Source: Mesorhizobium ventifaucium (lineage in GTDB: Bacteria; Pseudomonadota; Alphaproteobacteria; Rhizobiales; Rhizobiaceae). Taken from it: a stretch of DNA of 64,000 nt. The notes under the pieces are model-generated. The model was not told where the DNA came from, did not search any database, and saw nothing but the letters and a program-made list of their open reading frames with translations. This document shows, piece by piece, positions 52,861 through 62,287 of the stretch (position 1 is the stretch's first letter; each line of letters begins with the position of its first letter). Position numbers and translations under genes: made by a program. The stretch lies in the NCBI RefSeq assembly GCF_935822925.1, contig NZ_CAKXZS010000025.1:1-64000 (forward strand), read 5' to 3'.

Positions 52861-53561
52861 GCCGCCGCTTCCTTGGATTCGAGGCCACGCGAACGAAAGG
52901 CCTGGATCGCCTGCGCTATAATAGCGACCGCGATCTCGGCCGGGCTCGCGGCGCCAATGTCCAAGCCGATCGGCGCGTGGATGCGGGCGATCTGGTCGGC
53001 GGTCGCGCCCATTGCCAGCAGGCGCTCGACCCGCTTGGCATGGGTCTTGCGGCTGCCGAGCGCCCCGACATAGAAGCAGTTGGCGTCGAGCGCCGCCTTC
53101 AGCGCGAAATCGTCGATCTTTGGATCATGGGTGACGGCTGCCAGCGCCGTATAGCTGTCCAGCGGCTGGCGCGAAAGCACGTCCTCCGGCCATTCGGCAT
53201 GCAGCACGACATCGGGAAAGCGGTCTGCGGTGGCAAAGGCCGTGCGCGGATCGACGATTTCGACGGGATAGCCGGCGATCTTGGCCATCGGCGCCAGTGC
53301 CTGGCTGATATGGACTGCGCCGATCACCAAAAGGCGCGGCTGCGGCAGATAGACGTTGAGGAAGAAGGTTCCCCCTTCCGCCTCGACCGACCCGGAATTG
53401 CCTGATCGAAACGCCTTGGCGATCGCAGCGCCCAATTCGCCGGCGACCTGATCGCCCTCCCGCACGATACGATCGCGGCCATCGCCGAGATCGGTGACCA
53501 GGATTACCGCGCGGCGGGCGCGGCGTTCGGCGTTCAGCGTCTTCAGCGCATAAGGATCCAT
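52857..53561 (-). CDS. XdhC Rossmann-domain protein
   Basis: A 234-residue protein containing the C-terminal Rossmann domain of XdhC, which inserts and sulfurates the molybdenum cofactor for xanthine dehydrogenase-type enzymes. LLVIGAVHISQALAPMAKIA, VEIVDPRTAFATADRFPD, YTALAAVTHDPKIDDFALKA and FYVGALGSRKTHAKRVERLL are typical. The N-terminal XdhC/CoxI domain is encoded separately at 53630-53968, so XdhC is split here. Confidence 0.9.
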   Translation of the reverse strand: MDPYALKTLNAERRARRAVILVTDLGDGRDRIVREGDQVAGELGAAIAKAFRSGNSGSVEAEGGTFFLNVYLPQPRLLVIGAVHISQALAPMAKIAGYPVEIVDPRTAFATADRFPDVVLHAEWPEDVLSRQPLDSYTALAAVTHDPKIDDFALKAALDANCFYVGALGSRKTHAKRVERLLAMGATADQIARIHAPIGLDIGAASPAEIAVAIIAQAIQAFRSRGLESKEAAA

Positions 53562-53580
53562 CGAAATATCTCTTGCTTAA

Positions 53581-53626
53581 GCATGATTCTTGTCCGCAAA
53601 CCGCTTCCCACTTTGCGGGATCATGC
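53581..53626. repeat. GCATGAT inverted repeat between the XdhC halves
   Basis: GCATGATTCTTGTCCGCAAA, a short CGCTTCCCA loop and TTTGCGGGATCATGC form an imperfect inverted pair. A related copy lies at 63320-63368. It sits between the two XdhC parts. Confidence 0.7.
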
Positions 53627-53629
53627 TCT

Positions 53630-53968
53630 CTAACCCAACCGCTCGACGTAGACTTTGATGCGGCCACCGCAAGACAGGCCGACCTGCCAGGCGGTGTCGT
53701 CGGCGACGCCGAACTCCAGCATCTTAGCCTTGCCGCTGTCGATGACGTCGACCGCCTCGGTCACCACCGCGCCTTCGACGCAACCACCAGAGACCGAGCC
53801 GTGGAAATTGCCTTCCGCGTCGATGACAAGGTGGCTGCCGACCGGGCGCGGCGCCGAGCCCCAGGTCTCGACCACGGTGGCAATGGCGACATCCTTGCCG
53901 TCTTTCATCCAGCCTTCGGCGATGATCAGCGGATCGCGGGCCTCGTCGAGATAGATACTATTTTCCAT
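53630..53968 (-). CDS. XdhC/CoxI N-terminal-domain protein
   Basis: A 112-residue protein that is only the XdhC/CoxI N-terminal domain. GKDVAIATVVETWGSAPRPV, SHLVIDAEGNFHGSVSGGCV and LSCGGRIKVYVERLG carry the family's pattern, including the two cysteines. The ATG at 53968 with GGGAG nine bases upstream is preferred over the one at 53992. It lies 28 bases downstream of the CoxE-like gene and should act with the Rossmann protein. Confidence 0.88.
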   Translation of the reverse strand: MENSIYLDEARDPLIIAEGWMKDGKDVAIATVVETWGSAPRPVGSHLVIDAEGNFHGSVSGGCVEGAVVTEAVDVIDSGKAKMLEFGVADDTAWQVGLSCGGRIKVYVERLG

Positions 53969-53996
53969 CACCGTTTCTCCCGGAGAAAACATATGG

Positions 53997-55247
53997 CTAC
54001 GCGGCGCTTCTCCCGCCACCCTCAATCCATCTGCGTGGGTCGACGGAGCGCGCCGAATTCTTGTCCAGCGACGCGCACAGATCGGCGAGCGCATCGAGAT
54101 TGTGCACCGAGCGGAATTCGTCGACATGCGGCAGCATCGCCTTGACGCCGCGAGCCCGAGCCTCGAAGCCGTCGAAGCGCAGCAGCGGGTTCAGCCAGAT
54201 CAGCCGCCGGCAGGATTTGTGCAGGCGCTCCATTTCCTCCGACAGGCCGGCGATGTCGTCGCGCTCCAGCCCGTCGGTGATCAGCAGCACTACCGCGCCC
54301 TGGCCCAGCACGCGCCGCGACCACAGCCGGTTGAATTCGGCCAACGTATCGCCGATGCGGGTTCCGCCCGACCAGTCCATCACCGCCGCCGAGCAATCGG
54401 CGAGTGCTGCGTCAGGATCGCGATGGCGCATCTGCCGCGTCAGATTTGTCAGCCTGGTGCCGAAGACAAAGGCATGCACGCGCCGGCGCTTTTCGGTCAG
54501 CGCATGCAGGAAATGCAGGAAGATGCGCGTGTACTGGCTCATCGAACCGGAAATATCGGCAAGCACGACCAGCGGCGGGTGAACCTCGCGCGGTGACCGG
54601 AATTTCGGCAGGATCAGTTCGGCGCCGGTGCGCGCGGCCGAGCGCATCATCGCGCGGGGATCGATACGTCGGCCATGCGCATTGGATTTGAAGCGCCGTG
54701 TCCTGACCATGTCGAAGGGCAGCCGCAACCCGGCGATCGCCTTCTTGGCGTCGGCCATCTCGGCGGCGTTCATTTGGGCAAAATCCTTGCCCCTCAGCAC
54801 CTCGTGGCCGGAAAATGTGAAGCGGGCGTCGACCTCGATCTCGGGGATTTCCTGCGCCGGCTGGTTCTTCTGGTGGCCCTCGAACATCGCCTGGCTGACG
54901 CGGTTTTCCGCAGCGCGCGGCTTTTGCTTCTCTCTGAAATCAGGCGCCACCGGCGAAAACATCGCCAGCATCTTTTCGATCAGCTCGTGCGATTTCCAGA
55001 ACAGCCGGAACGTCTCGTCGAAGGTGGGATGATCCTCGTGCCGCGACACCAGCACGGCATGCAGCGTCCAGTAGAAATCGTCGCGGGAACCGATGCCGGC
55101 GGCCAGCACCGCCTCGATCGCATCCTTGACCGAGGCCGGGCCGACCCGCATGCCGGCCTTGCGCAAGGTGCGGGCGAAATAAACAATGTTGTCGGCGATC
55201 CGCCCACCCGGCGTGGCCTCTTTCGGTTCGGGATGCAGCGTCGCCAT
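53997..55247 (-). CDS. coxE: CoxE-like VWA-domain protein
   Basis: A 416-residue protein of the CoxE type that partners a MoxR ATPase in maturing molybdenum hydroxylases such as CO dehydrogenase. The VWA domain holds the metal site LVVLADISGSMSQYTRIFLH (DxSxS) with WSGGTRIGDTLAEFNRLW and LLITDGLERDD after it. The N-terminal helical part (IVYFARTLRKAGMRVGP) is typical of CoxE. The stop is 28 bases from the XdhC-N gene, and the start lies four bases after the MoxR gene. Exact substrate enzyme not shown. Confidence 0.87.
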   Translation of the reverse strand: MATLHPEPKEATPGGRIADNIVYFARTLRKAGMRVGPASVKDAIEAVLAAGIGSRDDFYWTLHAVLVSRHEDHPTFDETFRLFWKSHELIEKMLAMFSPVAPDFREKQKPRAAENRVSQAMFEGHQKNQPAQEIPEIEVDARFTFSGHEVLRGKDFAQMNAAEMADAKKAIAGLRLPFDMVRTRRFKSNAHGRRIDPRAMMRSAARTGAELILPKFRSPREVHPPLVVLADISGSMSQYTRIFLHFLHALTEKRRRVHAFVFGTRLTNLTRQMRHRDPDAALADCSAAVMDWSGGTRIGDTLAEFNRLWSRRVLGQGAVVLLITDGLERDDIAGLSEEMERLHKSCRRLIWLNPLLRFDGFEARARGVKAMLPHVDEFRSVHNLDALADLCASLDKNSARSVDPRRWIEGGGRSAA

Positions 55248-55251
55248 CGCC

Positions 55252-56181
<930 letters not shown>

Positions 56182-56217
56182 TCTCTCTCCGTGGGTGCGG
56201 CCGCCCATCCAGAGCCT

Positions 56218-56712
56218 CTACAGAGCGTGATAGCCGCGGTCGTGATAGATCAGCGGCCGCAAATTATCGCCCATACGCAGGCCTGTCACCTTGCCAAAAA
56301 GCACACGGTGGGTGGCCAGATCCTTGGTATCGATCAGTTCGCAGTCGAACACAGCGAGCGCGCCCTTCAGCGTCGGCGCGCCGGTCGAGATCGTATCCCA
56401 CGCGCCGAGCGCGAAGCGTTCCTCGACGGGCAGGCCGGTGAGGCCGGAAAAGCCGACCGACAGCGCCTCCTGGTCCGAAGCCAGCGTGTTCAAGGCGAAC
56501 TTGCCGTTTTGCACGAACGGCTCGTTCTTGGGATTTTCGCGATTGAGACAAACCAGGATGGTCGGCGGCGTGTCCGACACCGAACAGGCTGCAATGACAG
56601 TCGCACCGCGCCTGCCAGCGGGACCGTCGGTGGTGACCACATGGACGTGGCCGGCAAAATGGGCCATCGCGTCGCGATAGGCCTGCGGCCCTATGTCGTT
56701 CTTCTTCAGCAC
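56218..56712 (-). CDS. Flavin reductase family protein (RutF/HpaC-like)
   Basis: A protein of about 164 residues that supplies reduced flavin to a monooxygenase. AYRDAMAHFAGHVHVVTTDG, ATVIAACSVSDTPPTILVCL and FALNTLASDQEALSVGFSGL are the FMN-binding family blocks, and VLFGKVTGLRMGDNLRPLIY follows. The frame extends to 57012, but a GTG at 56712 gives the normal family length and a TATATAAC-type -10 lies just upstream on that strand. No partner monooxygenase is adjacent. Confidence 0.82.
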   Translation of the reverse strand: MLKKNDIGPQAYRDAMAHFAGHVHVVTTDGPAGRRGATVIAACSVSDTPPTILVCLNRENPKNEPFVQNGKFALNTLASDQEALSVGFSGLTGLPVEERFALGAWDTISTGAPTLKGALAVFDCELIDTKDLATHRVLFGKVTGLRMGDNLRPLIYHDRGYHAL

Positions 56713-56903
56713 CGGCGATTTCCATTGGTTTGAAGCGAGATGAACCCAACCGTTATATATGGCTGCATATTGCATGCCACAAGCGAAGTGGTTGACATGC
56801 ATCCTGAATTTCGCGTGTTGCGTGAAAGCTGACCAGCCTTTAGGTCTTGGCAGGAAGTGGCGCCGGCAAACACGCGACCGGCGCGGAGGAATTCTTCGCT
56901 CGC

Positions 56904-57989
56904 ATGCGACCCCGGACAACAGCCACGACAACGACAATAGCGGTGCTGGCCTGGCTGTCTCTCGCCGGTGATGCGAACGCTGAGACGCTGCTAGTCGGCG
57001 TCGCAGCACCACTATCCGGGCCGTCGGCGATCCTTGGCAAACAGATCGAGGCGGGCGCCGGCCTGGCGGCAGCGGCGAACGGTTCTCAACTCAAGGTTGT
57101 CAACGACGGCTGCACGGCCGATGGCGGGGCTGCCGCGGCGAGGGAATTCGTTGCGGCGAAAGTCGGCGTGGTCGTCGGCTTCCTCTGCACCGAGGCGATC
57201 GAGGCGGCACTGCCGATCCTGAAGGATGCCAACATGCCGGTCATCACCGTCGGCGTGCGCACGGAAAGCCTGACCGACCGGCGCGCCAAGACCGGCTGGC
57301 CGGTCTTTCGACTTGGGCCGCGCGGCGATGACGAGCGCAACGCCGTCGCCTCCAACCTCACCCGCCAATGGCAGAACGAGCTGTTCGCCATCGTCGACGA
57401 CGGCACGATTTACGGCCGCGAAATCGCCGAGACGCTTCGGGCGGCAGCCGAGCAGTCGGCGCTGAAACCGGTGTTCGTCGACACATTCCGGCCGCAGCTC
57501 GACAACCAGATCGGGCTGATCGGGCGGCTGAGGAAAGCCGGTGCAACGCATGTCTTCGCCGGCGGCGACGGCGAAGACATCGCCATCATGGGCCGCGACG
57601 CCGGCCAGCTCGACGCCGGCATCACCTTTGCCGGCGGCGAAGCGTTGCGCACAGCGCCCGGCGACGTGCCTTATGCCACAGGCACGCTGATGATTGCGCC
57701 GCCCGAATGGGCCGATGTGGCCGACTCTAATGTGCTCGAAAGCTTTGCCGCACAAAAGATCGTGCCGGAGGGCTACACGCTGCCGGCCTATGCGGCGGTC
57801 GAGATCGCCAAGGCGGCGACGGCCCTGGCGGAAACCTCCGGCAAGCCACTGGCCGATGCGCTCACCGCGCAAGACTTTAGCACCGCGATCGGACCGATCC
57901 GCTTTGACGGCAAGGGCGACTTGACCGAAAACCTTTATCGGGTCTTCCGTTTCAACGGCGCAAATTTCGTGCCGGCGGAGGCCAAATGA
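56904..57989 (+). CDS. ABC transporter substrate-binding protein (Leu/Ile/Val type)
   Basis: A 361-residue periplasmic binding protein of the branched-chain amino-acid family. The signal peptide (TTIAVLAWLSLAGDANAE) leads into LLVGVAAPLSGPSAILGKQI, the family's starting strand. AAKVGVVVGFLCTEAIEAAL and FAIVDDGTIYGREIAETLRA are the lobe motifs. No permease or ATPase is adjacent. It overlaps the P1 peptidase start by four bases (ATGA), which couples their translation. The ATG at 56904 is chosen; its ribosome site is distant. The ligand may be a peptide or amide rather than leucine. Confidence 0.85.
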   Translation: MRPRTTATTTTIAVLAWLSLAGDANAETLLVGVAAPLSGPSAILGKQIEAGAGLAAAANGSQLKVVNDGCTADGGAAAAREFVAAKVGVVVGFLCTEAIEAALPILKDANMPVITVGVRTESLTDRRAKTGWPVFRLGPRGDDERNAVASNLTRQWQNELFAIVDDGTIYGREIAETLRAAAEQSALKPVFVDTFRPQLDNQIGLIGRLRKAGATHVFAGGDGEDIAIMGRDAGQLDAGITFAGGEALRTAPGDVPYATGTLMIAPPEWADVADSNVLESFAAQKIVPEGYTLPAYAAVEIAKAATALAETSGKPLADALTAQDFSTAIGPIRFDGKGDLTENLYRVFRFNGANFVPAEAK

Positions 57990-59008
57990 TGTTTCGCACA
58001 GGGCCGCGCAACCTCATCACCGATGTCGCCGGCCTGCGTGTCGGCAACGCTTCCGATGTGAGACTGAAATCCGGGGTGACCACCATCGTCTGCGACGAGC
58101 CGGCGGTGGCCGGTGTGCAGATCCTGGGCGGCGCGCCGGGCACCCGCGAGACCGACCTGCTCGAGCCGCACAATTCGATCGAGGCGATCCATGCCGTGGT
58201 GCTTTCGGGCGGCTCGGCCTTCGGTCTCGATGCTGCCTCCGGCGTGCAGGCGGCACTGCGCGAGAGGGGCATCGGCGTGGAGGTCGGCGGCGTTCGCGTG
58301 CCGATCGTGCCGGCGGCGATCCTGTTCGACCTGCGCAATGGCGGCGACAAGGACTGGGGCCGCTATCCGCCCTACCGCGATCTTGGCTATGCGGCGGCAC
58401 AGGCTGTCAGCAGCGATTTTGCGCTGGGTACGGTCGGCGCGGGCACCGGTGCCCTGAGTTCCGGCCTCAAGGGCGGCCTCGGATCGGCCTCGGCGGAGCT
58501 CGACAGCGGCGTCACCATCGGCGCACTCGCCGCCGTCAATCCGACCGGCTCGGTGACGATCGCCCAAACCCGCCACTTCTGGGCAGCGCCCTTTGAGATC
58601 GGCGACGAGTTCGGCGGGCTTGGCTATCCCTCGCCGATGCCGGAGGACGCGAAAACGATCCTGCTGAAGTTTCGCGACAAGCATATCGGGAAACGGGCGA
58701 AGGTTGGCGGCAACACGACCATCGCGATCATCGCCACGGACGCCGTCCTCACCAAGGCTGCCGCCAAACGCCTGGCGATATCAGCGCATGACGGCTTCGT
58801 GCGCGCCATTTGGCCGACACACACGCCGGCCGACGGGGATCTGGTTTTCGCGCTGGCGACCGGCAGAAGCGGTATCGAGCTCGCGCCCAACGACGCCATC
58901 GACCTCTACGCAGCGGCAGGCGCCACCATGGCACGCGCCATCAGCCGCGGCGTCTTTGCCGCGACGCCTGCCAAAGGCGACCTGTTTCCGGTTTGGTCAT
59001 CGCGCTGA
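57986..59008 (+). CDS. P1 family peptidase (DmpA/NylC-like Ntn hydrolase)
   Basis: A 340-residue self-processing N-terminal-nucleophile hydrolase of family P1/S58 (DmpA, beta-peptidyl aminopeptidase, NylC). The cleavage site and nucleophile are in KVGGNTTIAIIATDA (Thr after Asn). RETDLLEPHNSIEAIHAVVL and LSGGSAFGLDAASGVQAAL form the N-terminal half; SAHDGFVRAIWPTHTPADGD is near the end. Expected to cut beta-peptides, D-amino-acid amides or cyclic or linear amides. Coupled to the upstream binding protein, so the binding protein may deliver its substrate. Confidence 0.9.
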   Translation: MMFRTGPRNLITDVAGLRVGNASDVRLKSGVTTIVCDEPAVAGVQILGGAPGTRETDLLEPHNSIEAIHAVVLSGGSAFGLDAASGVQAALRERGIGVEVGGVRVPIVPAAILFDLRNGGDKDWGRYPPYRDLGYAAAQAVSSDFALGTVGAGTGALSSGLKGGLGSASAELDSGVTIGALAAVNPTGSVTIAQTRHFWAAPFEIGDEFGGLGYPSPMPEDAKTILLKFRDKHIGKRAKVGGNTTIAIIATDAVLTKAAAKRLAISAHDGFVRAIWPTHTPADGDLVFALATGRSGIELAPNDAIDLYAAAGATMARAISRGVFAATPAKGDLFPVWSSR

Positions 59009-59056
59009 ATGCGCGCTGCCGCTATCAAATAGGCCCGTAATCAAAATGGCCCGTGA

Positions 59057-59311
59057 TCAGGTGGGATCGGATTGTTCTTCCTCGAACGTGACCGCAACGT
59101 CCGAGTTCGCCGACAGCCGCACTTTCCGGCCCTCGACTTCGGCTACGAGGCTGAGCGGAATATAGTGATGATGCCCCCTGTGAGCGCCCTCGCCGCTGTC
59201 GCGCTTGGTCAGCTTGATTCGTTGTCCCTCAACTTTGTCGACGGTGCCGACATGGACGCCGTCGGCGCCGATCACTTCCATATGTTCGCGAATGCTGGCT
59301 GCATCGGTCAT
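59057..59311 (-). CDS. DUF2171 domain protein, 84 residues
   Basis: A PRC-barrel-like DUF2171 protein. SIREHMEVIGADGVHVGTVD, KVEGQRIKLTKRDSG and HHHYIPLSLVAEVEGRKVRL match the family's strands. Small, acidic and probably cytoplasmic; the role is unknown. It is convergent with the peptidase gene. Confidence 0.88.
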   Translation of the reverse strand: MTDAASIREHMEVIGADGVHVGTVDKVEGQRIKLTKRDSGEGAHRGHHHYIPLSLVAEVEGRKVRLSANSDVAVTFEEEQSDPT

Positions 59312-59453
59312 CGTGGGTTCTCCATATCAAGCTGCCAACATAAACAAATGGCGGCACGATTGGATGCATCGGGTTTGCGTTTCAGAGGGCACGACGTTTT
59401 GACGATGTCGTGATAGTGATCGAAACAACGCCGGCTGCTCAAACGGAAATCCG

Positions 59454-60179
59454 ATGCGAATTCTTGTCCTGTTTGCCGTTTCCCTCCTTGCCCAGTTTGC
59501 AACTTCGCTCGACGCGCATGCCGGCGACGTCGCCGAGCTTGAAATCCTCGGCTTCACCGGGGATGGCGGCATCTTCGCCTTCGAGGAATATGGCGTCCAG
59601 GACGGATCGGGATTCCCCTATGCCAATCGCTATTACATCAACACCGCGGACGACAGTTTTCTCAAGAGCACACCGATCAGGGTGCGGCTTGACGACGAAA
59701 ACGCAACGCTCGACGCGGCGCGCCTTGCAGCCCAGCAGAAAGGTGAAGCTATCATCAAACAAGCGGAATTGACCGCGAACCGAGGCATCACCGCCGGCTT
59801 CAACCCGGTGACCGAACTTTCGGCCGATCCGTTCCGCATGGTGGTCAACCCGCGGCCGATCTTTTCGCCGGTCGACGATCCGCTCGAGTTCCGGGTCGAC
59901 GAGATCGGTATGAACGACACGGAAGCCTGCCAGAGCCTTGGCGAGATCAACGGCTTTCGCTTGCTGCGCATCGAGGCGAAAGACGGCGGCAAGACTGAGC
60001 TCCTGCACGAGGACAAGTCGATCCCCAAAAGCAGAGGCTGCCCGAACGGCTATCGGATCGGCGCGGTGCAGACATTTTCGTTGCAAGGCCTCAGCGCCTA
60101 TGCCGTGCTGATCGCGGTGCGCCAGTACGGCTTCGAAGGGCCGGATTTTCGCTGGATCGCGGTGACCGGCCGGCTGTGA
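59454..60179 (+). CDS. DUF2259 secreted protein
   Basis: A 241-residue exported protein of the DUF2259 type. The signal peptide LVLFAVSLLAQFATSLDAHA precedes DVAELEILGFTGDGGIFAFE, EYGVQDGSGFPYANRYYI and YGFEGPDFRWIAVTGRL, which are family blocks. Function unknown. Its TGA shares bases with the GTG of the following gene (GTGA), which suggests translational coupling. Confidence 0.85.
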   Translation: MRILVLFAVSLLAQFATSLDAHAGDVAELEILGFTGDGGIFAFEEYGVQDGSGFPYANRYYINTADDSFLKSTPIRVRLDDENATLDAARLAAQQKGEAIIKQAELTANRGITAGFNPVTELSADPFRMVVNPRPIFSPVDDPLEFRVDEIGMNDTEACQSLGEINGFRLLRIEAKDGGKTELLHEDKSIPKSRGCPNGYRIGAVQTFSLQGLSAYAVLIAVRQYGFEGPDFRWIAVTGRL

Positions 60180-60693
60180 CGCCGCTTCCCGGCATACGCA
60201 ACCGAGTCCTGGATCGCATCCGCAACGCCTTGCCGTCGCCGTGCGCCGCGGTTTGCGGCGCCCTGCTATGGGCCGCAGCGATGGGCGCCAGCGCGCTTGT
60301 CAATCTGCTGCTGGACGACTGGGGGACCCCGGCAAATATCCGCTTCGTCTCGTTGCTCCATGCGGCGGCGGTGCCCTGGCCTTTCCGGTTGGCCTGTTCC
60401 TTGCGCGGCTCATCTCGCTCGGAAGGCATTGGCAAGTTGCCTTGGCGGCCGCGTTTGTCTGCCTTCTTGCCACCACGATCGGCCTCACCGGAGGGCTCTT
60501 TGCGCTGCAATACCGTTCCTACTAGGCCCAGTGGCATGAACCTGCACTGACCATTGCCTGGTCCATCCAGTTCGTGCACACAGTGGCAACAGCGTTCTAT
60601 CAATTCATCGTGCTGGGCATCCGGCTTTATTTTCCGCTCGGTTTCATCGCGCTTGCTCTCGCCAGCATCTGGTTTGCGCGGCAGCAGCGTTGA
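60176..60693 (+). pseudogene. Decayed membrane-protein gene
   Basis: Two frames and a stop interrupt one small membrane protein. The first frame reads AAVCGALLWAAAMGASALVN followed by LLLDDWGTPANIRFVSLLH. Near 60365, in a GCGGCGGCGG run, the sense moves to a second frame: ALAFPVGLFLARLISLGRHW and VALAAAFVCLLATTIGLTGG. A TAG at 60523-60525 (TAC expected) interrupts it before AQWHEPALTIAWSIQFVHTV. The frame then stays open to TGA at 60691-60693. About four hydrophobic segments are visible. One frameshift plus one nonsense codon mark real decay. The family is not recognised. Confidence 0.72.
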
Positions 60694-60752
60694 GCATTTT
60701 GTCTGCCTCTGTTACGACGCGGGCGAACGCTCTCGCAAGTCAGGACTGACCG

Positions 60753-62060
60753 ATGATCCCTCGCTACTCCCGGCCGGAAATGGTGGCCATCTGGTCGCCC
60801 GAAACCCGGTTCCGCATCTGGTTCGAGATCGAGGCCTACGCTTGCGACGCGCTGGCCGAGCTCGGCGTGATCCCGAAGGAGGCCGCCAAAACCATCTGGG
60901 AAAAAGGCGGGGCGGCGAAGTTCGACGTCGAGGCGATCGACGAGATCGAGCGCGTCACCAAGCACGACGTCATCGCCTTCCTCACCCACCTCAGCGAATT
61001 CGTCGGGCCGGACGCCCGCTTCATTCATCAGGGCATGACGTCCTCGGACGTTCTCGACACCTGCTTTGCCGTGCAGCTCACCCGCGCCAGCGACATCCTT
61101 CTGGCCGACATCGACGGCCTGCTTGCGGCGCTCAAGCGCCGCGCCTTTGAACACAAGGACACCGTCACCGTCGGCCGCAGCCACGGCATCCATGCCGAGC
61201 CGACCACCTTCGGCGTCAAGCTGGCGCAGGCCTATGCCGAGTTCTCGCGCTGCCGCGAGCGGCTGGTGCACGCGCGGGAGGATATTGCGACATGCGCCAT
61301 ATCAGGTGCTGTCGGCACCTTCGCCAACATCGATCCCTATGTCGAAGAACATGTGGCGAAGAAACTTGGATTGAAGCCGGAGCCGGTGTCGACGCAGGTG
61401 ATCCCGCGCGACCGCCATGCGATGTTCTTTACGACGCTCGGTGTCATCGCCTCGTCGATCGAACGGCTGGCGACAGAAATCCGCCATCTGCAGCGCACAG
61501 AGGTACTGGAGGCTGAAGAGTATTTTTCGCCCGGGCAAAAGGGCTCGTCAGCGATGCCGCACAAGCGTAACCCGGTGCTGACCGAAAACCTTACCGGGCT
61601 TGCGCGCATGGTGCGTTCGTTCGCGCTGCCGGCGATGGAGAACGTGGCGCTCTGGCACGAGCGCGACATTTCGCATTCGTCGGTCGAGCGCATGATCGGC
61701 CCGGATGCGACGGTGACGCTCGATTTCGCGCTGTCGCGGCTGACCAGTGTCATCGACAGATTGCTCGTCTATCCCGACAACATGCTGAAGAACATGAACA
61801 AGTTCCGCGGCCTTGTGCATTCGCAGCGTGTGCTGCTGGCGCTGACCCAGGCCGGCGTCAGCCGTGAGGACGCCTACCGGCTGGTGCAGCGAAACGCCAT
61901 GAAAGTATGGGAGCAAGGGGCTGATTTCCTTGAGGAACTTTTGGCCGACAGGGAGGTCACCTCAGCCTTGCCCGAGGCCGATATTCGTGAAAAATTCGAC
62001 CTTGGCTATCATACCAAGCATGTCGACACGATCTTCAAGCGGGTGTTCGGAGAAGCGTGA
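60753..62060 (+). CDS. purB: Adenylosuccinate lyase
   Basis: A 435-residue fumarase-superfamily lyase that acts twice in purine synthesis, on SAICAR and on adenylosuccinate. FIHQGMTSSDVLDTCFAVQL, VGRSHGIHAEPTTFGVKLAQ and the signature SPGQKGSSAMPHKRNPVLTE (flexible catalytic loop with Ser) are complete. HERDISHSSVERMIGPDAT follows. A CAGGA site lies before the ATG. Length matches the bacterial family. A hairpin-like ACCTTCTCC/GGAGAAGGT pair at about 62088-62116 follows. Confidence 0.97.
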   Translation: MIPRYSRPEMVAIWSPETRFRIWFEIEAYACDALAELGVIPKEAAKTIWEKGGAAKFDVEAIDEIERVTKHDVIAFLTHLSEFVGPDARFIHQGMTSSDVLDTCFAVQLTRASDILLADIDGLLAALKRRAFEHKDTVTVGRSHGIHAEPTTFGVKLAQAYAEFSRCRERLVHAREDIATCAISGAVGTFANIDPYVEEHVAKKLGLKPEPVSTQVIPRDRHAMFFTTLGVIASSIERLATEIRHLQRTEVLEAEEYFSPGQKGSSAMPHKRNPVLTENLTGLARMVRSFALPAMENVALWHERDISHSSVERMIGPDATVTLDFALSRLTSVIDRLLVYPDNMLKNMNKFRGLVHSQRVLLALTQAGVSREDAYRLVQRNAMKVWEQGADFLEELLADREVTSALPEADIREKFDLGYHTKHVDTIFKRVFGEA

Positions 62061-62087
62061 GGCCACGCTGACCTTGTTTTGCGAGGC

Positions 62088-62116
62088 CACCTTCTCCTAC
62101 AACAAGGGGAGAAGGT
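62088..62116. repeat. ACCTTCTCC/GGAGAAGGT hairpin after purB
   Basis: The arms ACCTTCTCC and GGGGAGAAGGT are inverted around about nine bases, 27 bases after the purB stop. A second unpaired CCTTCTCCCC lies near 62190. No clear T-run follows, so it may be a repeat element or a weak terminator. The gap 62061-62287 has no gene. Confidence 0.5.
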
Positions 62117-62287
62117 AAGACGGCGTCGACCTCGCCGCCAACCATCGAACTGCGAGATTTGCCGAGGCGCAAACGGCAGGCTCGCCCTTCTCCCCTTGTG
62201 TTAGAGGTGGAACGGCCCGCAGCGCCGAGGGGTGTTCCAGCCAGCGCAGCCTTCACCTGCTCAGCGCGCACCGTCAGATTCGAAGAA

